Source: Symsagittifera roscoffensis (lineage: Eukaryota; Xenacoelomorpha; Acoela; Convolutidae). From it: a DNA stretch of 64,000 bases. The position numbers and the translations under genes were made by a program. The stretch spans positions 8,070,633 through 8,134,632 of the forward strand of contig NC_087069.1 in the NCBI RefSeq assembly GCF_963678635.1, written 5' to 3'. Positions 56,340 through 64,000 of the stretch are shown one piece after another. Under the pieces are notes generated by a model. The model was not told the DNA's origin, did not search any database, and saw nothing but the letters and a program-made list of their open reading frames with translations. Numbering within the stretch: the stretch's first letter is position 1; each line of letters starts with the position of its first letter.

Positions 56340-58730
56340 CAGCTAACAATTGATTGGGTACAAACTCAATATCTATTCATAATTTTACAGACTGCATAAT
56401 TTGTTTGAAAAGATGCTCAGCAAAACTCCTTAATCCAAAAGTTTTTTTTCTTTTGACAATTAACTTATTGCTTTTTTTATCCAAACAATGTGCTTTTTGC
56501 TTGCTTGACTTCTGTGAAGACAAGCTCTGATGCTCCGCTAAATTGAAGCTCTCCTACTTCACTGGCTGTTTTGTGCAGAGCTAATAATTGAATTGGTGCA
56601 GACCTAACTCTTAACTTGATTCTGAGTTTTGTATCTTGCATATTTTTGTTTTAATCCAGCTACGGTGCTTAGATGAATCCATCAATCCAAATCTCCTATT
56701 TTTTGTGATATTTAATTTAAAAATATTTTTGTTCAAATAATTTGCTTTGCAGCTTGCATGATTTCCCTGAAATCGAGCTTCGATGCTTGGCTTAATTGAA
56801 TCTCGCATAATTGACTGGCTGTTTTTGTCCACAGCTAACAATTGATTGGGTACAAACTTAATATCTTTTCTTAATTTTGCAGACTGCATAACTGTGTTTG
56901 AAAAGACTCTTAGCAACATTCCTCAATTCAGTTTTTTTTCTCTGTTTACAAATAACTTATTGCTCTTTCAATGCAAAGAACGTGGTCTTTGCTTGCTTGA
57001 TTTCTGTGAAACCAAGTTTCGATGCTCGGGCTAATTTAAAACTTTTCTAATAGACTGGATGTGTTTGTCCTCAGCTAATAATTAAACTGGTGCAGACCGA
57101 ACTGTTAATTTGATTCTAAGTTTTGTAGCTGGCATGTTTTTGTTTTCATCCAGCTACGGTGCATAGAAGAATCCATGACATCAAATCTTCTATTTTTTTG
57201 TGATATTTAATTTCAAGCTGTTTTGTGTTCAAATAATTTGCCTTGTAGCTTGCATAATTTCTCTGAAATCGAGCTCCGATGCTTCGCTAAATTGAATCTA
57301 CCATAGTTGAGTGGCTGTTTTTGTCCTTAGCTAACAATTGATTGGGTACAAACTTAATATCTCCAAACTTATTTTTTTTCTTAATTTTGCAGACTGCATA
57401 ACTTTGTTTGAAAAAATTTTTAGCAAAATTTTTCAATCCAAAATTTGTTCTCTGTTGACAACTAACTTATTGCTTTATCATCCAAAGAATGTGCTCTTTG
57501 CTTGCTTGATTTCTGTGAAATCAAGCTCCGATGTTCGACTAAATTGAAACTCCCATAATTGACTGGCTGTCTTTGTCCACAACTTTTAATTGAATGGGTG
57601 TTAACTTAATTGGTTACTTCTTTCTTAGTTTTGTAGATTGCATAGTTTTGCTTTAATCCTGCTACGGTGCTTAGAAGAATCCATCAATCGAAATCTCGTA
57701 CTGTGAAATCAAGCTCCAATAGTCGGTTGAATTCAATGTCCCATAACTGACTGGCTGTTTTTTGTCCACAATTTTAATTGAATGCGTGTTAACTTAATTG
57801 GTTTCTTCTTTCTTAATTTTGTAGGTTGCATAGCTTTGTTACAAACCAGCTTCGAAGCTTAAAAAAATTACATAATCCTATTCCTCTTTGTGACATCTGC
57901 TTAAAGCAATTTTTGTTCAAATAATTTGCCTTGTAGCTTGCATGATTTCTCTGAAATCGAGCTCCGGTGCTTGGCTAAATTGAATCTTCCATAATTGACT
58001 GGCTGTTTTTGTCCACAGCTAACAACTGATTGGGTACAAATTTAATATCTTCTAACTTATCGTCCCTTCTTAATTTTACAGACTGCATAACTTTGTTTGA
58101 AAAGATGCTTAGCAAAATTCCTTAATCCAAAAGTTTTTTTTTTTCTTTTGACAATTAATTTATTGCTTTTTTATCCAAACAATGTGCTCTTTGCTTGCTT
58201 GACTTCTGTGAAAACAAGCTCCGATGCTCCGCTAAACTGAAGCTCTCCTACTTCACTGGCTGTTTTGTGCAGAGCTAATAAATGAATTGGTGCAGACCTA
58301 ACTCTTAACTTGATTCTAAGTTTTGTATCTTGCATATTTTTGTTTTAATCCAGCTACGGTGCTTAGATGAATCCATCAATCCAAATCTCCTATTTTTTGT
58401 GATATTTACTTTAAAGCTTTTTTTGTTCAAATAATTTGCTTTGCAGCTTGCTTGATTTCTCTGAAATCGAGCTTCGATGCTTGGCTTAATTGAATCTCCC
58501 ATAATTGACTGGCTGTTTTTGTCCAGAGCTAACAATTGATTGGGTACAAACTTAATATTTTTTCTTAATTTTGCAGACTGCATAACTGTGTTTGAAAAGA
58601 TGCTCAGCAAAACTCCTCAATCCAAAATTTTTTCTCTGTCAACAACTAATATATTGCTTTTTATCTAAAAAATGTGCTCTATGTTTGCTTGGTTTCTGTG
58701 AAATCAAGCTCCAATAGTCGGTTAAATTGA
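56340..58730. repeat. 2.4-kb satellite block, duplicate at 59735-62120
   Basis: Corresponding landmarks lie at constant offset: 56846 and 60240 (3394), 57338 and 60736 (3398), 58305 and 61697 (3392). The blocks are nearly identical, including odd variants such as GACTTCTGTGAAGACAAG. A further shared piece outside it (55070 and 59605, offset 4535) shows that the duplicated region was rearranged. Within it, 55877 and 57338 share a 1461-base step. Confidence 0.85.
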
Positions 58731-61700
58731 ATCTCACATAATTGACTGGCTGTTTTTGTCCACAGCTAACAATTGATTGATTACGAACTTAATATCTTCT
58801 CATAATTTTACAGACTGTATAATTTGTTTGAAAAGCTGCTCAGCAAAACTCCTCAATCCAAAATTTTTTCTCTGTCAATAACTAATTAATTGCTTTTTAT
58901 CTAAATAATGTCCTCTTTGTTTGCTAGATTTCTGTGAAATCAGCTCCAGTAGTCGGTTAAATTGAATGTCCCATAATTAACTGGCTGTTTTTGTCCACAA
59001 TTTTTAATTGAATGGGTTTTAACTTAATTGGTTACTTCTTTCTTAGTTTTGTAGGTTGCAAAGTTTTGTTTTAAACCTACTTCGAAGCTTGAAAAAATTA
59101 AATAATCCTATTTCTCTTTGTGACATCTATTTAAAGCAATTTTTTTCAATTAATTTGCTTTGTAACTTGCATGATTTCTCTGAAATTGAGCTCCGATGCT
59201 TGGCTAAATTGAATCTCCCATAATTGACCGGCTGTTTTTGTCCACAGCTAACAATTGATTGCGTACAAACTTAATATTTTTTCATAATTTTGCAGACTGC
59301 ATAATTTGTTTGAAAAGATGCTCAACAAAACTCCTCAATCCAAAATTTTTTCTCTGTCAACTAATTTATTACTTTTTATCTAAATAATGTGCTCTTTGTT
59401 GCTTGATTTCTGTGAAATCAAGCTCCGATGTTCGACTAAATTGAAACTCCCATAATTGACTGGCTGTCTTTGTCCACAACTTTTAATTGAATGGGTGTTA
59501 ACTTAATTGGTTACTTCTTTCTTAGTTTTGTAGATTGCATAGTTTTGCTTTAATCCTGCTACGGTGCTTAGAAGAATCCATCAATCGAAATCTCGTACTT
59601 CTCATTGTCAGATCTAATTAAAAGCAATTTTTGTTCAAATATTTTGCCTTGTAGCTCGCATGAATTCTCTGAACTCGAGCTCCGATGCTTGGCTAAATTG
59701 AATCTCACGCAATTGAACGGCTGTTTTTGTCCACAGCTAAGAATTGATTGGGTACAAACTCAAAATCTTTTCATAATTTTACAGACTGCATAATTTGTTT
59801 GAAAAGATGCTCAGCAAAACTCCTTAATCCAAAAGTTTTTTTTCTTTTGACAATTAACTTATTGCTTTTTTTATCCAAACAATGTGCTTTTTGCTTGCTT
59901 GACTTCTGTGAAGACAAGCTCTGATGCTCCGCTAAATTGAAGCTCTCCTACTTCACTGGCTGTTTTGTGCAGAGCTAATAATTGAATTGGTGCAGACCTA
60001 ACTCTTAACTTGATTCTGAGTTTTGTATCTTGCATATTTTTGTTTTAATCCAGCTACGGTGCTTAGATGAATCCATCAATCCAAATCTCCTATTTTTTGT
60101 GATATTTAATTTAAAAATATTTTTGTTCAAATAATTTGCTTTGCAGCTTGCATGATTTCTCTGAAATCGAGCTTCGATGCTTGGCTTAATTGAATCTCGC
60201 ATAATTGACTGGCTGTTTTTGTCCACAGCTAACAATTGATTGGGTACAAACTTAATATCTTTTCTTAATTTTGCAGACTGCATAACTGTGTTTGAAAAGA
60301 CTCTTAGCAACATTCCTCAATTCAGTTTTTTTTCTCTGTTTAAAAATAACTTATTGCTCTTTCAATGCAAAGAACGTGGTCTTTGCTTGCTTGATTTCTG
60401 TGAAACCAAGTTTCGATGCTCGGGCTAATTTAAAACTTTTCTAATAGACTGGATGTGTTTGTCCTCAGCTAATAATTAAACTGGTGCAGACCGAACTGTT
60501 AATTTGATTCTAAGTTTTGTAGCTGGCATGTTTTTGTTTTCATCCAGCTACGGTGCATAGAAGAATCCATGACATCAAATCTTCTATTTTTTTGTGATAT
60601 TTAATTTCAAGCTGTTTTTTGTTCAAATAATTTGCCTTGTAGCTTGCATAATTTCTCTGAAATCGAGCTCCGATGCTTCGCTAAATTGAATCTACCATAG
60701 TTGAGTGGCTGTTTTTGTCCTTAGCTAACAATTGATTGGGTACAAACTTAATATCTCCAAACTTATTTTTTTTTCTTAATTTTGCAGACTGCATAACTTT
60801 GTTTGAAAAAATTTTTAGCAAAATTTTTCAATCCAAAAGTTGTTCTCTGTTGACAACTAACTTATTGCTTTATCATCCAAAGAATGTGCTCTTTGCTTGC
60901 TTGATTTCTGTGAAATCAAGCTCCGATGTTCGACTAAATTGAAACTCCCATAATTGACTGGCTGTCTTTGTCCACAACTTTTAATTGAATGGGTGTTAAC
61001 TTAATTGGTTACTTCTTTCTTAGTTTTGTAGATTGCATAGTTTTGCTTTAATCCTGCTACGGTGCTTAGAAGAATCCATCAATCGAAATCTCGTACTGTG
61101 AAATCAAGCTCCAATAGTCGGTTGAATTCAATGTCCCATAACTGACTGGCTGTTTTTTGTCCACAATTTTAATTGAATGCGTGTTAACTTAATTGGTTTC
61201 TTCTTTCTTAATTTTGTAGGTTGCATAGTTTTGTTACAAACCAGCTTCGAAGCTTAAAAAAATTACATAATCATATTCCTCTTTGTGACATCTGCTTAAA
61301 GCAATTTTTGTTCAAATAATTTGCCTTGTAGCTTGCATGATTTCTCTGAAATCGAGCTCCGGTGCTTGGCTAAATTGAATCTTCCATAATTGACTGGCTG
61401 TTTTTGTCCACAGCTAACAATTGTTTGGGTACAAATTTAATATCTTCTAACTTATCGTCCCTTCTTAATTTTACAGACTGCATAACTTTGTTTGAAAAGA
61501 TGCTTAGCAAAATTCCTTAATCCAAAAGTTTTTTTTTCTTTTGACAATTAATTTATTGCTTTTTATCCAAACAATGTGCTCTTTGCTTGCTTGACTTCTG
61601 TGAAAACAAGCTCCGATGCTCCGCTAAACTGAAGCTCTCCTACTTCACTGGCTGTTTTGTGCAGAGCTAATAAATGAATTGGTGCAGACCTAACTCTTAA

Positions 61701-62137
61701 CTTGATTCTAAGTTTTGTATCTTGCATATTTTTGTTTTAATCCAGCTACGGTGCTTAGATGAATCCATCAATCCGAATCTCCTATTTTGTGTGATATTTA
61801 CTTTAAAGCTATTTTTGTTCAAATAATTTGCTTTGCAGCTTGCATGATTTCTCTGAAATCGAGCTTCGATGCTTGGCTTAATTGAATCTCCCATAATTGA
61901 CTGGCTGTTTTTGTCCACAGCTAACAATTGATTGGGTACAAACTTAATATCTTTTCTTAATTTTGCAGACTGCATAACTGTGTTTGAAAAGATGCTCAGC
62001 AAAACTCCTCAATCCAAAATTTTTTCTCTGTCAACAACTAATATATTGCTTTTTATCTAAAAAATTTGCTCTATGTTTGCTTGGTTTCTGTGAAATCAAG
62101 CTCCAATAGTCGGTTAAATTGAAACTCCCATAATTGA

Positions 62138-64000
62138 CTGGCTGTTTTTGTCAACAGCTAACAATTGATTGGGTACAAACTTAATATCTTTTCTTAATTT
62201 TGCAGACTGCATAACTGTGTTTGAAATGATTCTTAGCAAAACTCCTCAATTCAGTTTTTTTTCTCTGTTTACAACTAACTTATTGCTCTTTCAATGCAAA
62301 GAACGTGGTCTTTGCTTGCTTGATTTCTGTGAAATCAAGTTTCGACGCTCGGGCTAAATTAAAACTCTTCTAATAGACTGGATGTGTTTGTCCCCAGCTA
62401 ATAATTGAACTGATGCAGACCAAACTGTTAATTTGATTCTAAGTTTTGTAGCTTGCATATTTTTGTTTTCATCCAGCTACGGTGCATAGAAGAATCCATG
62501 GCATCAAATCTCCTATTTTTTTGTGATATTTAAATTCAAGCTATTTTTTGTTCAAATAATTTGCCTTGTAGCTTGCATAATTTCTCTGAAATCGAGCGCC
62601 GATGCTTCGCTAAATTGAATCTCCCATAGTTGACTGGCTGTTTTTGTCCTTAGCTAACAATTGATTGGGTACAAACTTAATATCACCAAACTTATTTTTT
62701 TTTCTTAATTTTGCAGACTGCATAACTTTGTTTGAAAAGATTCTTAGCAAAATTCTTCAATCCAAAAGTTTTTCTCTGTTGACAACTAACTTATTGCTTT
62801 ATCATCCAAAGAATGTGCTCTTTGCTTGCTTGATTTCTGTGAAATCAAGCTCCGATGTTCGGCTAAATTGAAACTCCCATAATTGACTGGCTGTCTTTGT
62901 CCACAACTTTTAATTGAATGTGTGTAAACTTAACTGGTAACTTCTTTTTTTTTGGAGGTTGCATTGTTTTGTTTAAATCCAGCTACGAAGCTAAGAAAAA
63001 TCAAATTTTCCTATTTCTCTGTGTGACATCTAGTTTAAAGCATTTTTTGTTAAAATAATTTGCCTTGTACCTTGCATGATTTCTCTGAAATCGAGCTCCG
63101 ATGCTTGGCTTAATTGAATCTCCCATAATTGACTGGCTGTTTTTGTCCACAGCTAACAATTGATTGGGTACAAACTTAATATCTTTTCTTAATTTTGCAG
63201 ACTGCATAACTGTGTTTGAAATGATTCTTAGCTAAATTCCTCAATTCAGTTTTTTTTCTCTGTTTACAACTAACTTATTGCTCTTTCAATGCAAAGAACG
63301 TGGTCTTTGCTTGCTTGATTTCTGTGAAATCAAGTTTTGATGCTCGGGCTAAATTAAAACTCTTCTAATAGACTGAATGTGTTTGTCCTCAGCTAATAGT
63401 TGAACTGGTGCAGACCGAACTGTTAATTTGATTCTAAGTTTTGTAGCTTGCATATTTTTGTTTTCATCCAGCTACGGTGCATAGAAGAATCCATGACATC
63501 AAGTCTCCTACTTTTTTGTGATATTTAATTTCAAGCTATTTTTTGTTCAAATAAATTGCCTTGTAGCTTGCATAATTTCTCTGAAATCGAGCTCCGATGC
63601 TTCGCTAAATTGAATCTCCCATAGTTGACTGGCTGTTTTTGTCCTTAGCTAACAATTGATTGGGTACAAACTTAATATCTCCACACTTAATTTTTTCCCC
63701 TAATTTTGCAGACTGCATAACTTTGTTTGAAAAGATTCTTAGCAAAACTCTTCAATCCAAGAGTTGTTCTCTGTTGACATCTAACTTATTGCTTTTTTAT
63801 CCAAAGAATGTGCTCTTTGCTTGCTTGATTTCTGACAAATCAAGCTCCGATGTTCGGCTAAATTGAAACTCTCATAATTGACTGGCTGTTTCTGTCCACA
63901 ACTTTTAATATAATGGGTGTTTACTTAATTGGTTACTTCTTTCTTAGTTTTGTAGGTTGCATAGTTTTGTTTTAAACCAGCTTCGAAGCTTAAAATTAAA
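62138..64000. repeat. Tetramer higher-order repeat, about 995 bases
   Basis: The spacing pattern of the CTGGCTG-like word is 240, 256, 253 and 246, then 240, 256 and 253 again. Positions 62138 and 63133, and 62378 and 63373, are each 995 bases apart. Monomer-specific variants (GCAAAGAACGTGGTC; CTCGGGCTAAATTAAAAC) recur at the same step. Confidence 0.85.

Larger units (their letters stand above)
40740..64000. repeat. Satellite array, monomer about 248 bases, over 23 kb
   Basis: From about 40740 to the window end the sequence is built from one family. Each monomer carries TTGACTGGCTGTTTTTGTCC, ACAGCTAACAATTGA or ACAACTTTTAATTGA, a TTTTGCAGACTGCATAA-like or TTTTGTAGGTTGCATAG-like block, and GATTTCT-TGAAATC followed by AGCTCCGATGCT. 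Measured spacings of the CTGGCTG word near the end are 237, 240, 256, 253, 246, 240, 256 and 253, so about 94 monomers fit. At least two main monomer types alternate, giving a basic dimer of about 490-504. Left of about 50 kb the monomers differ more from each other than on the right. Short open frames in it repeat with the monomer and change with indels, so they are not genes. The array continues beyond the window. Confidence 0.95.

Noticed and set aside
45254-63866. Many open frames of 60-109 codons on both strands of the satellite
   Set aside because: They repeat with the monomer, change frame with every indel and have no start context, splice structure or domain. They are by-products of the repeat.
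40740-64000. CENP-B box in the satellite
   Set aside because: The nearest match, TTCGATGCTCGGG, has the wrong spacing between TTCG and CGGG; no unit shows the full pattern.
40740-64000. CRISPR-like or gene-family array
   Set aside because: Unit length near 248 bases, no constant repeat with unique spacers, and eukaryotic context. It is a satellite.

Overview
This looks like a nuclear segment of an invertebrate metazoan. It is AT-rich, with GT-AG introns, long non-coding stretches, CR1/Jockey-type LINE remnants, tRNA-headed SINE-like repeats, foldback elements and a large satellite array. The recognisable genes (PQBP1, NIFK, TIMM44, a TRIM-like RING/B-box protein) are animal-type. I cannot name the phylum from sequence alone.

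Layout. 0-6 kb: the 3' part of PQBP1 on the + strand (WW-domain exon through stop), with repeats and a foldback element in its introns. 6-14 kb: intergenic DNA with a decayed LINE (about 7.5-10.2 kb), SINE-like copies and foldback elements. 14-26 kb and 30.8-38.5 kb: two copies of a segmental duplication, each carrying a RING/B-box/coiled-coil/PLAT gene followed by an intronless NIFK gene. Copy 1 is a clear pseudogene pair. In copy 2 the TRIM-PLAT gene is open through four exons, but NIFK has a one-base frameshift. 26.05-29.83 kb: a second, younger LINE (ORF1 with zinc finger, endonuclease, reverse transcriptase), also disabled, beginning where the paralogy of copy 1 stops. 29.8-30.8 kb: a minus-strand coding-like remnant I do not recognise. 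39.06-40.64 kb: an intronless TIMM44 copy with two in-frame stops. About 40.74 kb to the window end: more than 23 kb of one satellite (monomer about 237-256 bp, roughly 94 monomers) with several nested higher-order periods.

Functional picture. The only genes that look usable here are PQBP1 (splicing, U5 snRNP link) and the TRIM-PLAT gene of copy 2 (predicted E3 ubiquitin ligase). NIFK and TIMM44 copies are intronless and damaged, so they are best read as retrocopies or decaying duplicates, with the working genes probably elsewhere. The most unusual items are the TRIM-PLAT domain combination, a zinc-ribbon-like Cys motif inside PQBP1, and the layered satellite with conserved short hairpins.
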